From Gluconacetobacter tumulicola (GTDB lineage: Bacteria; Pseudomonadota; Alphaproteobacteria; Acetobacterales; Acetobacteraceae), in the NCBI RefSeq assembly GCF_014174215.1, contig NZ_JABEQL010000021.1, positions 1 through 63,623 on the forward strand: a DNA stretch of 63,623 nt, given 5' to 3'. Below, piece by piece: positions 36,085 through 45,534 of the stretch. The first letter of the stretch is position 1. The number at the start of each line of letters is the position of its first letter. The notes under the pieces are model-generated. The model had not been told where the DNA came from. It searched no databases and saw only the letters and a list, made by a program, of their open reading frames with translations. The position numbers and the translations under genes are program-made.

Positions 36085-36652
36085 CGGTCGGCAGCGGAAA
36101 CAGGGCAGCGCCCCCCTGCGGCGGTGGGGGGGCGAGCAGGTCTGGCGCCCGGCCGCGCGCGAGCGCCCATAGCAGCCGCAGCGGGCCGCCATGGGCGATC
36201 ACGCCGGTCGGCCGGGCCGCGTGCAGAAGGTCGGCCCAGAAGGAGAGGGTGCGCCGGCGCAGGGCCGCGCCGCTCTCGCCGCCGGGGGGCGCGAACCCTT
36301 CCGGGTCCGCTGCCCAGCGATCCAGTGCCGCGCGGTCGATATCCGCCCATGGCTGGCCCTCCCATGCGCCGAAATCCAGTTCTGCCAGGCGTGGGTCGAT
36401 CCGCAATGGCAGGCCGGTCGTGGTGGCCAGCCGCCTGGCAATCATTTGGCAGCGGCCGGCCGGGGCGCTGTGGATGACGCGAAGTGCCGCCCCGCGCGCC
36501 AGCACCGCCAGCCCGTCGGCGTGGCGTTCCCAGCCGGGGCGCAAGGGGACGTCCAGCCGGCCGTAACAGGTGCCCGGAGCGGTCGCCACGGGTGGATGAC
36601 GGGCCAGGAGCAAGCAGGGGGCATCGGCCGGAGGGGCGGGGGGAATGGTCAT
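36035..36652 (-). CDS. histidine phosphatase, CobC-like
   Basis: A 205-residue histidine-phosphatase-superfamily enzyme. It starts [37 protein letters not shown], where ARHPPV...CYGR is the alphaproteobacterial CobC-like version of the RHG motif, and continues with the catalytic acid region [17 protein letters not shown] and [12 protein letters not shown] with the second His. CobC (alpha-ribazole phosphatase) acts late in cobalamin assembly. It lies back-to-back with the cobalamin riboswitch, which supports this role. The last 17 codons overlap the 3' end of mntH. Confidence 0.8.
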   Translation of the reverse strand: MTIPPAPPADAPCLLLARHPPVATAPGTCYGRLDVPLRPGWERHADGLAVLARGAALRVIHSAPAGRCQMIARRLATTTGLPLRIDPRLAELDFGAWEGQPWADIDRAALDRWAADPEGFAPPGGESGAALRRRTLSFWADLLHAARPTGVIAHGGPLRLLWALARGRAPDLLAPPPPQGGAALFPLPTVSRSAHPTAACRSAPE

Positions 36653-36794
36653 GATCGTGATCAATCGGGATGGAGCGCATGCGATCAAGGGAAAAGAAAC
36701 AATTGCGCGGGACGAGGGGCTTTTGCCGCCATTCCATGTCGTGACGCGTGGGATGAAGTGCGGAGGTTTTATTGAATCTGCCCATGCGTTTTTA

Positions 36795-36822
36795 TTGACA
36801 GGGAGGGCGTAGATTCTATGAA
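36795..36822 (+). promoter_or_regulatory. sigma-70-type promoter for the btu operon
   Basis: A consensus -35 hexamer TTGACA is followed after 16 bp by TATGAA, placing a transcript start about 8 bp downstream, immediately ahead of the riboswitch. Spacing and position fit a housekeeping promoter. Confidence 0.6.
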
Positions 36823-36831
36823 GGGCGCGAT

Positions 36832-37019
36832 GGTTCCTCTCAACGAGGATTAAAAGGGAACACAGTGCGGGCCGGAAGGTCCAAGCCTGTGGCTGTCCCC
36901 GCAACTGTAGGCGGCATGTTCACGCATCGCCGGGCGTCATGGCCCGGGGCCACTGGGGTTTCGTTCAACCCGGGAAGGCCATGCGGAACGACAACCGCGA
37001 GCCAGGAGACCTGCCGTCA
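36832..37019 (+). ncRNA. cobalamin (B12) riboswitch
   Basis: The 5' region holds the hallmark blocks of the adenosylcobalamin aptamer in order: GGTTCC, AAAAGGGAACACAGTGCGGG, the B12 box core GGCTGTCCCCGCAACTGTA, a variable peripheral stem, GCCACTGG, GGGAAGGC, then CGACAACCGCGAGCCAGGAG and ACCTGCC. It precedes btuB by about 130 nt. Binding of cobalamin should lower expression of the transporter operon. Confidence 0.95.
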
Positions 37020-37151
37020 GCACTGGTTGCGACCGGGAACCGTCAGGCGGGGTGATCTGGCGGACGGGACAGGAACGTCATCACGGCATCGGATGGCGGA
37101 TCGTGGCCCGTGGTCTCGTGGCAGCCGCGCATGGTCACGAGAACGGTCCTG

Positions 37152-39263
37152 ATGCACGATTTTCGCTCGATTCTTTTTTTCTCCACGCTGTTTACCGCCG
37201 TCGGCCTGCCCGGTGCGCTGGCGCAGGAGGTGCCGTCTGCACCCGCGCCGGCGAAGGCTCCTCCGGTCCGTCCGGCTTCCGCGACGACACGTCCGGTCGC
37301 GGCTGCCGGCAACCATGTCGCGCTGAAGCAGCAGGATGGAGGGGAGACCATTACGGTCAGTGCCGCCCGCCGCCCGGTCAGCGTTGATGACATCGGCTCC
37401 AGCGTGACGATCGTGACCGAACGGCAGATCCAGACGCAGCAGCGCCGTGGCCTGGCGGATATCCTGGAGCGGCAGCCGGGGCTGAATGTCGTGCAGACGG
37501 GTGGGGTCGGCGGCACGACCTCGATTTTCATGCGCGGGAACAATGCGAATGAGGTCAAGGTCCGGCTGGATGGCATGGACGTCAATGATGGCAGTTCGAC
37601 CAGCGGTGCGTTCGATGCCGGGCAGTTCGTGACCGACGGCATGGGGCGGATCGAGATCCTGCGCGGGCCGCAAAGCGGCCTGTATGGCGCCGATGCAATG
37701 GCGGGCGTGATCGACATCACCACCGCGCAGGGGCAGGGGCGCTTTACGCCGTTCGTCCGGCTGGAGGGCGGTGAGTATGGCACGTTCAACCAGGTGCTGG
37801 GTGCGCGTGGCAGCAAGGGGCGGTTTCATTACAATGTCGCGCTGTCCCATTACCGCATGGACGGATTCAACAATATCCCGTCCTATATCGAGCGCTATTA
37901 CGGTGCCGACCGCCAGCAACGGAACGAAGGGAACCGCAACGACAACCGGAGTGCGAATATCCGGTTGGGATATGATGTGACCCGAACGTTCGACCTGGGC
38001 CTGACGGCGCGCCTGATCCAGTCGAATTATCATTCCTATTCGGTGTACGACCTGCAGAGCGAGAACCTGTATGGGGCGTCCGGGGTGCGTGAGCAGAACA
38101 ACAAGAACGAGGCGATCGTGCGTGGCACGGCGCATCTCGTATCGTTCAACGGGCTGTTCGACCAGGTGATCGGGCTGGGATACATGACCAACCGCAATCG
38201 CTGGACGGAGACCGGCACCAGCTATGGCAGCCCGCTCAATCCCGACCCCAGCTATTATCGTTCCGATCGGTTGAAGATCGACTGGCATGGCACCTTCGAC
38301 CTGAAGCGGTACGGCCAGTTCCTGATCGGTGCCGAACATTTCCACGATCATTTCAACACCAGCCATACCGCGTCCAGCATGTGGGACAGCGGATATGAAA
38401 ATTCGGCCGGCATGGATACGACGGCGGGATATGGGCAGTATCAGGGGAACTGGAACCGCATCCTGTATGGTGCGGCCAATATCCGCTATGACGCCAACTC
38501 GCGCTACGGCAACCATGTGACCTGGCGGGTGGCGCCTGCCATCCATGTGCCGGGGACCGGGACTATCATCAAGGCGAGCGCCGGCTCCGGTTTCCATGGA
38601 CCTTCGCTGTATCAGCTCTTCGCCAATCAGGTCGGCGTGGGGTATTCGGAAAAAGGCAATCCGAGCCTTAAGGCGGAGAAACTGATCGGCTACGATGCCG
38701 GTGTGGAGCAGAAGTTGCTGCATGAGCGCCTGAAATTCGGCGCCACCTGGTATGACAATCGGGTCCGGAACCTGATCCAGTCGTCCCTGTCGATCGATTC
38801 TTCGTATAACTACAATTATTCCTACGAGAATGTGGCGAAGGCGCGCATGTATGGCGTGGAGGCTTTTCTGAACTGGAAGGCCCGCAGCGACCTGGAATTC
38901 AACCTGAGCTACACCTGGACCCATGCGCGGAACGAGACGGTGCATACGGAATTGCAGCAGCGCCCGCAGCATAAATTCAATTTCAATACGACATGGACGC
39001 CGATCCGGGATCTGACCTTCTCGGGCAACATTCTCTATACCAGCGGCTGGCGTGACCTGCCGGTGATCGGCAGTGAAGTGTGCAGCGTCTGCGCCAAGGG
39101 GCATGGGTATGTCACGATCGACGTGGCGGCAAATTATAAGATCAACCGGTTTGTTTCGGTCTATGCCCGCGCTGATAATCTGCTGAACAGGCAATATGAG
39201 GAGCCGATCGGCTATCTGCAGCCGGGGCGCGGCGGGTATGGCGGCTTTACGCTGTCCTACTGA
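37152..39263 (+). CDS. btuB: TonB-dependent cobalamin receptor BtuB
   Basis: A 703-residue outer membrane receptor for vitamin B12. A signal peptide ends near ALA-QE (about residue 27). A proline/alanine-rich linker follows, then the TonB box ETITVSAARRPVSVDD (about 73) and the plug (ILERQPGLNVVQTGGVGGTTSIFMRGNNANEVKVRLDGMDVNDGSS, IEILRGPQSGLYGADAMAGVIDI). The C-terminus ends YGGFTLSY with an aromatic residue. Start 37152 gives a proper signal peptide; the longer reading would bury it. The riboswitch upstream and btuF/C/D downstream confirm the substrate. Confidence 0.94.
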   Translation: MHDFRSILFFSTLFTAVGLPGALAQEVPSAPAPAKAPPVRPASATTRPVAAAGNHVALKQQDGGETITVSAARRPVSVDDIGSSVTIVTERQIQTQQRRGLADILERQPGLNVVQTGGVGGTTSIFMRGNNANEVKVRLDGMDVNDGSSTSGAFDAGQFVTDGMGRIEILRGPQSGLYGADAMAGVIDITTAQGQGRFTPFVRLEGGEYGTFNQVLGARGSKGRFHYNVALSHYRMDGFNNIPSYIERYYGADRQQRNEGNRNDNRSANIRLGYDVTRTFDLGLTARLIQSNYHSYSVYDLQSENLYGASGVREQNNKNEAIVRGTAHLVSFNGLFDQVIGLGYMTNRNRWTETGTSYGSPLNPDPSYYRSDRLKIDWHGTFDLKRYGQFLIGAEHFHDHFNTSHTASSMWDSGYENSAGMDTTAGYGQYQGNWNRILYGAANIRYDANSRYGNHVTWRVAPAIHVPGTGTIIKASAGSGFHGPSLYQLFANQVGVGYSEKGNPSLKAEKLIGYDAGVEQKLLHERLKFGATWYDNRVRNLIQSSLSIDSSYNYNYSYENVAKARMYGVEAFLNWKARSDLEFNLSYTWTHARNETVHTELQQRPQHKFNFNTTWTPIRDLTFSGNILYTSGWRDLPVIGSEVCSVCAKGHGYVTIDVAANYKINRFVSVYARADNLLNRQYEEPIGYLQPGRGGYGGFTLSY

Positions 39264-39267
39264 CGGG

Positions 39268-40113
39268 ATGCGGGCCTGGGTTCGTTGCTCCGCGATCATG
39301 CTGCTGGCGGCGGTGCTGGCGGGTGGGGCGCGGGCCGAGCCCCGGCATCGGATCGTTTCGCTGAATCTGTGTACGGACCAGTTGCTGCTGCAACTGGTGC
39401 CGGCCCGCGATATTGCGGGCCTGTCGCCGCTGGCGCGGGATTGCGCCTATTCCGTGATGTGCGTCGAGGCACGGTCGGTGCCCACCATCCGGGCTACGGC
39501 CGAGGCCGTGGTGGCGGCGCGTCCCGACCTGGTGCTGGGCGGGCGCTATGCGAGTGTTACCGCCTTGATGGCGGCGCGGCAGGCGGGAATGCCGGTCGAA
39601 CTGTTCGACCCTGTCGAGCGGCTGGTTGATGTTCCGGACCAGATCGTGGCCGTGGCAAATGCGGCGGGCGTGCCCGCGCGGGGGCGGGAACTGGCTGGCG
39701 CGTTCAGCTCTCGTCTGACGGCTTATCCTGTTTCGGCGGGTGGTGGGGCTGTTCCCTCGGCGGTGATCTATGCCGCCAATGGTTTCGTGACCCGCGCGGA
39801 GTCGCTGGCGGACGATATGCTGGTGCGTGCCGGTTTTCGCAATGCGGCGGACGGGCTGGATGGGCGGCATGCGCTGGCTGTGCCGTTGGAGAGCCTGCTG
39901 ACCCGGCCGCCCGACCTGCTGATTGTGGCACGATCCGATGTCGGCACGTCGATGGCGCAGGCGATGCTGGACCATCCGGCCTTGCGCGATGCCTTTCCCG
40001 CCCCGCATCGTCTGTCCTTGCCCGACCGGATGTGGCTGTGCGGCCTGCCGCAGACGCTCGATACGCTGGACAGGCTGATTGCGGCCCGCAAGGCGCTGGA
40101 GATATCCCGATGA
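39268..40113 (+). CDS. btuF: periplasmic cobalamin-binding protein BtuF
   Basis: A 281-residue periplasmic binding protein of the BtuF/FhuD class with a signal peptide (cleavage near ARA-EP). It shows HRIVSLNLCTDQLLLQLVPARDIAGLSPLARD, SVPTIRATAEAVVAARPDLVLGG and a long linking helix region, as in metal-chelate binding proteins. It starts 4 bp after the btuB stop and its stop overlaps the permease start in ATGA. Confidence 0.88.
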   Translation: MRAWVRCSAIMLLAAVLAGGARAEPRHRIVSLNLCTDQLLLQLVPARDIAGLSPLARDCAYSVMCVEARSVPTIRATAEAVVAARPDLVLGGRYASVTALMAARQAGMPVELFDPVERLVDVPDQIVAVANAAGVPARGRELAGAFSSRLTAYPVSAGGGAVPSAVIYAANGFVTRAESLADDMLVRAGFRNAADGLDGRHALAVPLESLLTRPPDLLIVARSDVGTSMAQAMLDHPALRDAFPAPHRLSLPDRMWLCGLPQTLDTLDRLIAARKALEISR

Positions 40114-41114
40114 TCGACCGCCGCGACTATCCGCTGATCGCTGCCCTGGCGTTGAGTGTGCTGGTGATGCTGGTTCTGTCGCTGGCGTGGGGGGATAGCG
40201 CCGTTTCGTTGCCGTCGGCCCTGCGCGACCTGATGGCTGGCCGGCATAGCGTGGGGGCGATCATCGTTGGCCAATTGCGCCTGCCTCGGGCGATTCTCGG
40301 GGTTTCGATCGGGGCGGCGTTGGGGCTGTGTGGGGCGGTGATGCAGGGTTATCTGCGCAATCCGCTGGCCGATCCGGGTTTGCTCGGCGTGTCGGGCGGC
40401 GCAGCGCTGGGGGCGGTGCTGGTCTTCTATACCGGGCTGGCCGGTGTGTCCGCGCTGTTGCTGCCGGCGGGCGGGCTGGCGGGGGCGCTGCTGGCGGTGG
40501 TGCTGCTGCTGGGGTTGGTGGGGCAGGGCGGGACGCTGGTGCTGCTGCTGGCGGGGGCGGCGCTGAGCAGTTTTGCCGCCGCGCTGACGGCCATGGCGAT
40601 GAATCTGATGCCCAGTCCCTATGCGGCCTATGAGGTCATGCGCTGGGTGATGGGGTCGTTGACCGACCGGACCCTGACCGATGTGTCGATCAGTCTGCCC
40701 GGCACCGTGGCGGGCTGCCTGCTGATGCTGACGACCGCGCGGGCGCTGGACGCGCTGGCGCTGGGGGATGAGGTGGCAGAGAGCATGGGCTTTCGCCTGC
40801 GTGGGCTTCTGGGCATTCAGACTCGGGTAGTGGTGGGGGCGGCTGTCGCGGTTGGGTCCTGCGTCGCGGTCAGCGGGGCGATCGGCTTTGTGGGGCTGGT
40901 GGTGCCGCATCTGCTGCGGCCGCTGACGGGGCACCAGCCGTCGCGCCTGTTGCTGCCCTCGGCGCTGGGGGGCGCGCTGCTATTGTTGGTGGCCGATGCG
41001 GCGGTGCGGCTGCTGTCCGGTGCCACGGAGATCCAGATCGGTGTGCTGACGGCGCTGATCGGGGCGCCTGTCTTCTTTCATCGGGTGATCGCCATGCGGC
41101 GGAGCCGGGCATGA
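40110..41114 (+). CDS. btuC: cobalamin ABC transporter permease BtuC (FecCD family)
   Basis: A 334-residue FecCD-family permease with about ten membrane segments. Typical motifs are LRLPRAILGVSIGAALGLCGAVMQGYLRNPLADPGLLGVSGGAALGAV (about residues 55-105) and SGAIGFVGLVVPHLLRPLTGHQPSRLLLPSALGGALLLLVAD (about 255). It overlaps its neighbours by 4 bp on each side. Confidence 0.93.
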   Translation: MIDRRDYPLIAALALSVLVMLVLSLAWGDSAVSLPSALRDLMAGRHSVGAIIVGQLRLPRAILGVSIGAALGLCGAVMQGYLRNPLADPGLLGVSGGAALGAVLVFYTGLAGVSALLLPAGGLAGALLAVVLLLGLVGQGGTLVLLLAGAALSSFAAALTAMAMNLMPSPYAAYEVMRWVMGSLTDRTLTDVSISLPGTVAGCLLMLTTARALDALALGDEVAESMGFRLRGLLGIQTRVVVGAAVAVGSCVAVSGAIGFVGLVVPHLLRPLTGHQPSRLLLPSALGGALLLLVADAAVRLLSGATEIQIGVLTALIGAPVFFHRVIAMRRSRA

Positions 41115-41899
41115 CTGGCCTGGTCGCGCGTGGGGTGACGCTGTCGCTGGGCGGGCGGACGGTGCTGCATGAAGCGTGTGTTGCGGTGGCCCCTGGTGAG
41201 GTTGTGGGGGTGATCGGTCCCAATGGCGCGGGCAAGAGCACGCTGCTGCGGGTGCTGTCCGGCATCCAGCCTGCCGATGCGGGAGAGGTGATGCTGGAAG
41301 GCCGCGCGCTGGCGGGGATGACGCCGGGCGACCGGGCTCGGCGCCTGTCCTTTCTGCCGCAGGAGGGGGAGCCGCCGCCGCCGATGCGGGTCGAGGATCT
41401 GGTGGCACTTGGGCGTCTGCCGCATCGTGCGGCACGGGACGGGGCACGCGATCGGGTGGCGGTGGAATGCGCCCTGGCGGAAACCGGACTGCTGGATCTG
41501 CGCGACCGGCCGGCCAGCCGGTTGTCGGGTGGTGAGCGTGCCCGCCTGCGGCTGGCGCGGGCGCTGGCAGTCGAGGCGCCCTATCTGCTGGCGGATGAGC
41601 CGGTGGCGGCACTGGACCCCGCGCATGCGCTGGCGGTGATGGCATCGTTCGCCCGGCTGGCGCGGGCGGGCATGGGGGTGGCGGTGGTGCTGCATGACCT
41701 GACGCTGGCCGGGCGGTTCTGTCATCGGCTGGTGCTGATGCGGGACGGGCGGATCGTGGCGCAGGGGCGGCCGGCGGAGATCCTGACCGACGGGGCCATG
41801 CGCGCGGTCTATGGTGTGACTGTCCGCCGGGTGGGTGATGCGGTCGTGCCCTGGAGCCTGACCGATGGGCGGGCTGAAGACGCGCGAACGGGTTCGTGA
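41111..41899 (+). CDS. btuD: cobalamin ABC transporter ATPase BtuD
   Basis: A 262-residue ABC ATPase of the FecE/HmuV/BtuD group: Walker A GPNGAGKST (about residue 36), signature RLSGGERARLRLARALAVEAPYLLADEPVAALDPAHAL (about 138-173) and switch His in VVLHDLTLAGRF. Taken alone it could also be called HmuV, but the riboswitch and neighbours make cobalamin the substrate. It ends the btu operon, 148 bp before the alternative complex III operon. Confidence 0.9.
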   Translation: MTGLVARGVTLSLGGRTVLHEACVAVAPGEVVGVIGPNGAGKSTLLRVLSGIQPADAGEVMLEGRALAGMTPGDRARRLSFLPQEGEPPPPMRVEDLVALGRLPHRAARDGARDRVAVECALAETGLLDLRDRPASRLSGGERARLRLARALAVEAPYLLADEPVAALDPAHALAVMASFARLARAGMGVAVVLHDLTLAGRFCHRLVLMRDGRIVAQGRPAEILTDGAMRAVYGVTVRRVGDAVVPWSLTDGRAEDARTGS

Positions 41900-42046
41900 A
41901 AAAGACGCTAAAAACACGGGGGATTTGAACGGCTGACGTCAGTCACCGCGACGTGATGGGATCGTTCTTTGCTTCGGATGCGTTCGAGGCAGGAACGATG
42001 CCCGGGCGGATCGGGCCGCCTCGGTCTGCAAGGTGGAACATGGCTG

Positions 42047-42700
42047 ATGGCGGCGGTATTCAGTCCACGCGCCAACGTCATCGTCGCGGTGGCGATGCTG
42101 GGGGCCGTGGGTGCCGTCGTGGGGCTGTGCCTGTGGTGGTTTGCATGGCCACGGTCGGATTATGTCCGGCATGTCGGGTGGGCGATCCAGCAGCCGGTTC
42201 CTTTCAGCCACCAGCATCATGTTGCGGGACTGGGGATCGATTGCCGGTTCTGCCACAGCAGCGTTGAGCGTAGCGCGCAGGCCAGCCTGCCGCCGACTTT
42301 CACCTGCATGACGTGCCATTCGCAGATCTGGACCAATGCCGCCCTGCTGGCGCCGGTTCGCGACAGCCTGACGGAAGACCGGCCGATCGTCTGGGCGCGG
42401 GTGACGGATGTGCCGGATTACGTTTATTTCAACCATAGCATCCATGTTTCCAAAGGGGTTGGGTGCGAGAGCTGTCACGGCGACGTGGCGCGCATGCCTC
42501 TGACGTTTAAAGCCAGGACGCTGACGATGCAGTTCTGTCTGGACTGCCATCGCAATCCGGGGCCGAACCTGCGTCCGCTTGCGCATGTCTATGACATGGA
42601 CTGGCATCCGGACCATGCGACGCCGCCTCCGGCGGAACTGATACGTACCTATCATATCGGCGGGCGGAACCTGACGGAGTGCTCACTATGCCATCGCTAG
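42047..42700 (+). CDS. actA: alternative complex III pentaheme cytochrome ActA
   Basis: A 217-residue membrane-anchored multiheme cytochrome c. One N-terminal segment (NVIVAVAMLGAVGAVVGLCLWWF) is followed by five CxxCH motifs: CRFCH, CMTCH, CESCH, CLDCH and CSLCH, the number known for ActA. It passes electrons in the periplasm from the quinol-oxidising complex. AAGGTGGA lies upstream of the ATG at 42047. It is the first of twelve overlapping or nearly touching genes. Confidence 0.9.
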   Translation: MAAVFSPRANVIVAVAMLGAVGAVVGLCLWWFAWPRSDYVRHVGWAIQQPVPFSHQHHVAGLGIDCRFCHSSVERSAQASLPPTFTCMTCHSQIWTNAALLAPVRDSLTEDRPIVWARVTDVPDYVYFNHSIHVSKGVGCESCHGDVARMPLTFKARTLTMQFCLDCHRNPGPNLRPLAHVYDMDWHPDHATPPPAELIRTYHIGGRNLTECSLCHR

Positions 42701-45534
42701 AGGGGCTGCCGGGCGACGAAGAGGACTGGATCAGGCGCTTTCCGCAATTGGCGCAGGCGCTGGCGCATCCGCTGGACCGGCGGCGGACGCTGAAGCTGCT
42801 GGCCCTGGCATTGGCCGGCGGCGGGCTGGCGGGGTGCGACCCGGGGACGCCGGATCGCGGCTTCGTCTCGGCCGTGAGGGCGGCGCCGGGGGTGGTACCG
42901 GGCGTGCCCAACATCTATGCCAGTGCCCATGTGCGCGATGGCTATGCCAACGGCATTCTCGTGACCCACCAGATGGGGCGGCCGATCAAGGTGGAAGGCA
43001 ATCCCGGGCATCCGTCCAGCCTGGGGGCCACCGATCTGTTCGCGCAGGCCGCGATCCAGGATTTCTATGACCCCGACCGGGCCAGCGGACCGTTGCGTGA
43101 CGGGATGCCCGCCGCGTGGCAGGAGGTGACGACCGTTCTTCAGGCCCTGCGCGCGAGGCCGGGTGGGGCGGGCACCTCGGGTGGGGCGGGTTTGCGCATC
43201 CTGACCGGGACGGTGACCTCGCCTACGCTGGGGGCGGCGATCGATGCGCTGCTGGCGGCCCATCCCGGTGCCATCTGGCATCGCTGGGATGCCATCGGGC
43301 GGGAGGCGGTAAGGCAGGGCGCGGCCATGGCCTATGGGCGCCCGGCGATGGTGATTCCGGATCTGCGGCAGGTCGATGTGGCGCTGGCGGTGGAGAGCGA
43401 CCTGCTGGACAGCGCGCCCGGGCATCTGCGCCATGCGCGGGCTTTCGCCGGGCGGCGCAATCCGGTGCTGGGGGACATGAGCCGCCTGTATGCCGTGGAA
43501 CCGACGCCCAGCCTGACGGGGGTGGCGGCCGACCATCGCTTCATCGCGGCGCCTGGTGCCTGTGAGGAGATCATCGGGCGTCTGGCTGCGGCTCTGCTAC
43601 ACAATGAGGAACCATCGGGCGGTCCGGATTGGCTGGGGGCGGTGGTGGCCGATCTGCGCGCGCATCGCGGGCGGGCGTTGGTTCATCTCGGCCCTGATTA
43701 CGGGGCACCGGCCCATGCTGCGATTCATGCGATGAACGAGGCGCTGGGTGGGCGGGGCAAGGTGTTCGATGTTTTCGAACCACCTGAATATCGCTCGGTG
43801 CAGCCCGTTTCCACCTTGTCGGACCTGATGGACGATATGGAAAAGGGGCGAGTGCGCGCGCTGCTGATCCTGGAGGTGAATCCGGTCTATCAGGTGCCGC
43901 GTTTTGGGGCGGTGCTGCCGCGCATTCCTCTCAGCATCGCGCTGGCGGATCGGCCGCATGAGACGGCGCGGGCGGCGCGGTGGCATGTTCCGCTGGCGCA
44001 TGGGTTCGAGGAGTGGGGCGATGCGCGTGCCGATGATGGTACGGCGACGATCCTCCAGCCGCAGGCGATGCCGCTCTATGGCGGAACCAGCGCCGCGACC
44101 ATCCTGCGCTTCTGTGCCGGAGAGGTTGGCCGCCCGGCGCGGGAACTGGTGCGGCAGGTCTGGCGGGAGCGTCTGGCGTCGGAACGCGACTGGCGGGCGG
44201 CGCTGGCTGCCGGGGTTATCCCCGGTACGGCCAGCGCGCGCCTCGATGCGGCGATTTCGCCCGTCATGCCGCCTGTTTCGCCCCGTGGGGCAGCATCCGG
44301 GGATCTGACGTTGCTGCTGCGGCCCGACCCGCATCTGTGGGATGGGCGTGAGGCGAATAATCCCTGGTTGCAGGAATTGCCTCGGCCGCTCAGCAAGAGT
44401 GTCTGGGGTAATCCGCTGCTGATTCCGCCGGATCTGGCGCGATCAATGGACTTGCGCAACGGGGATGAAATCGTGTTGTCGGTGGGCGCGCGCCGGGCCG
44501 TGCTGCCGGTCTGGGTGCAGCCGGGGCAGGTATCGGGCTGTGTCGTCGGGCTGCTGGGATCGGGGCGACGGCATGCCGGGGAAACGGGGAATGGGGTCGG
44601 TACCGACTTGTATCCGCTGCGAGATGCCGTGGGGCCGGTGCGGATTGCTGCTACCGGCCGCAGGGTCGACGTGGCCTGCACGGAACATCATGCCACCGTG
44701 GTTGCCGATACGCCTTCCGACATCGTGCGGCATGGCACGCTGGCGCGGTTTCGGCAGGAGCCGGGATTTCTCGGTACCGCGCAGGATCATCCGGTATCCG
44801 AAGCGGCCCTGTACCGGCGGGACCCCGGCGCGCCGGTGGCGTGGGGCATGAGCATCGACCTGAATGCCTGTACCGGCTGCAATGCCTGCATGATTGCCTG
44901 TCAGGCGGAGAATAATGTGCCGGTGGTGGGGCGGGACGAGGTGTTGCGCCAGCGCGAGATGCACTGGCTGCGGATCGATCGTGCCTATGAAGGAACGCCG
45001 GATGCCCCGGACACGTTCTTCCAGCCGATGCTCTGCATGCATTGCGAACAGGCGCCGTGCGAAACGGTCTGCCCCGTCGGTGCCACGATGCATGATTCGG
45101 AGGGCCTGAACGTGATGGTCTACAACCGATGCGTCGGCACGAAATTCTGTTCCAACAATTGTCCTTACAAGGTCAGGCGATTCAACTACTTCGCTTTTGC
45201 CGAGCAGGAACGCCGGCCGCCGATCAGCCGTAATCCGGACGTTTCGGTGCGCGCGCGGGGGGTGATGGAGAAATGCACCTTCTGCGTGCAGCGGATTGCG
45301 CAGGCACGGATTGCGGCCGACCGGGACGGTGTGGCGGAACAGGTGGTGACGGCCTGTCAGGCGGCCTGTCCTACGCAGGCCATTACCTTCGGCGACATCA
45401 ACGATCCCGATGCAGCCGTCAGGCATCGCAAGGCCAGTCCGCTGACTTATGGTGTGCTGCCGGAGCAGGGCACGCATCCGCGCGTGACGTATGAGGCGCG
45501 CATCCGCAACCCCAATCCGGCTTTCGAATCATGA
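42688..45534 (+). CDS. actB: alternative complex III iron-sulfur protein ActB
   Basis: A 948-residue fusion typical of ActB: a large molybdopterin-oxidoreductase-like domain that is thought to lack the cofactor, then a ferredoxin-like domain. Near the N-terminus [21 protein letters not shown] looks like a Tat signal with a lipobox-like Cys. The Fe-S ligands are [16 protein letters not shown] (about residue 727), [14 protein letters not shown] (about 783), [12 protein letters not shown] (about 815) and CTFC...CQAACP (about 862-895). The start overlaps actA by 13 bp. Confidence 0.93.
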   Translation: MPSLEGLPGDEEDWIRRFPQLAQALAHPLDRRRTLKLLALALAGGGLAGCDPGTPDRGFVSAVRAAPGVVPGVPNIYASAHVRDGYANGILVTHQMGRPIKVEGNPGHPSSLGATDLFAQAAIQDFYDPDRASGPLRDGMPAAWQEVTTVLQALRARPGGAGTSGGAGLRILTGTVTSPTLGAAIDALLAAHPGAIWHRWDAIGREAVRQGAAMAYGRPAMVIPDLRQVDVALAVESDLLDSAPGHLRHARAFAGRRNPVLGDMSRLYAVEPTPSLTGVAADHRFIAAPGACEEIIGRLAAALLHNEEPSGGPDWLGAVVADLRAHRGRALVHLGPDYGAPAHAAIHAMNEALGGRGKVFDVFEPPEYRSVQPVSTLSDLMDDMEKGRVRALLILEVNPVYQVPRFGAVLPRIPLSIALADRPHETARAARWHVPLAHGFEEWGDARADDGTATILQPQAMPLYGGTSAATILRFCAGEVGRPARELVRQVWRERLASERDWRAALAAGVIPGTASARLDAAISPVMPPVSPRGAASGDLTLLLRPDPHLWDGREANNPWLQELPRPLSKSVWGNPLLIPPDLARSMDLRNGDEIVLSVGARRAVLPVWVQPGQVSGCVVGLLGSGRRHAGETGNGVGTDLYPLRDAVGPVRIAATGRRVDVACTEHHATVVADTPSDIVRHGTLARFRQEPGFLGTAQDHPVSEAALYRRDPGAPVAWGMSIDLNACTGCNACMIACQAENNVPVVGRDEVLRQREMHWLRIDRAYEGTPDAPDTFFQPMLCMHCEQAPCETVCPVGATMHDSEGLNVMVYNRCVGTKFCSNNCPYKVRRFNYFAFAEQERRPPISRNPDVSVRARGVMEKCTFCVQRIAQARIAADRDGVAEQVVTACQAACPTQAITFGDINDPDAAVRHRKASPLTYGVLPEQGTHPRVTYEARIRNPNPAFES

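Noticed and set aside
34663-36192. A 509-codon frame opposite mntH
   Set aside because: Low-complexity His/Gln/Arg-rich translation antisense to a clear Nramp gene.
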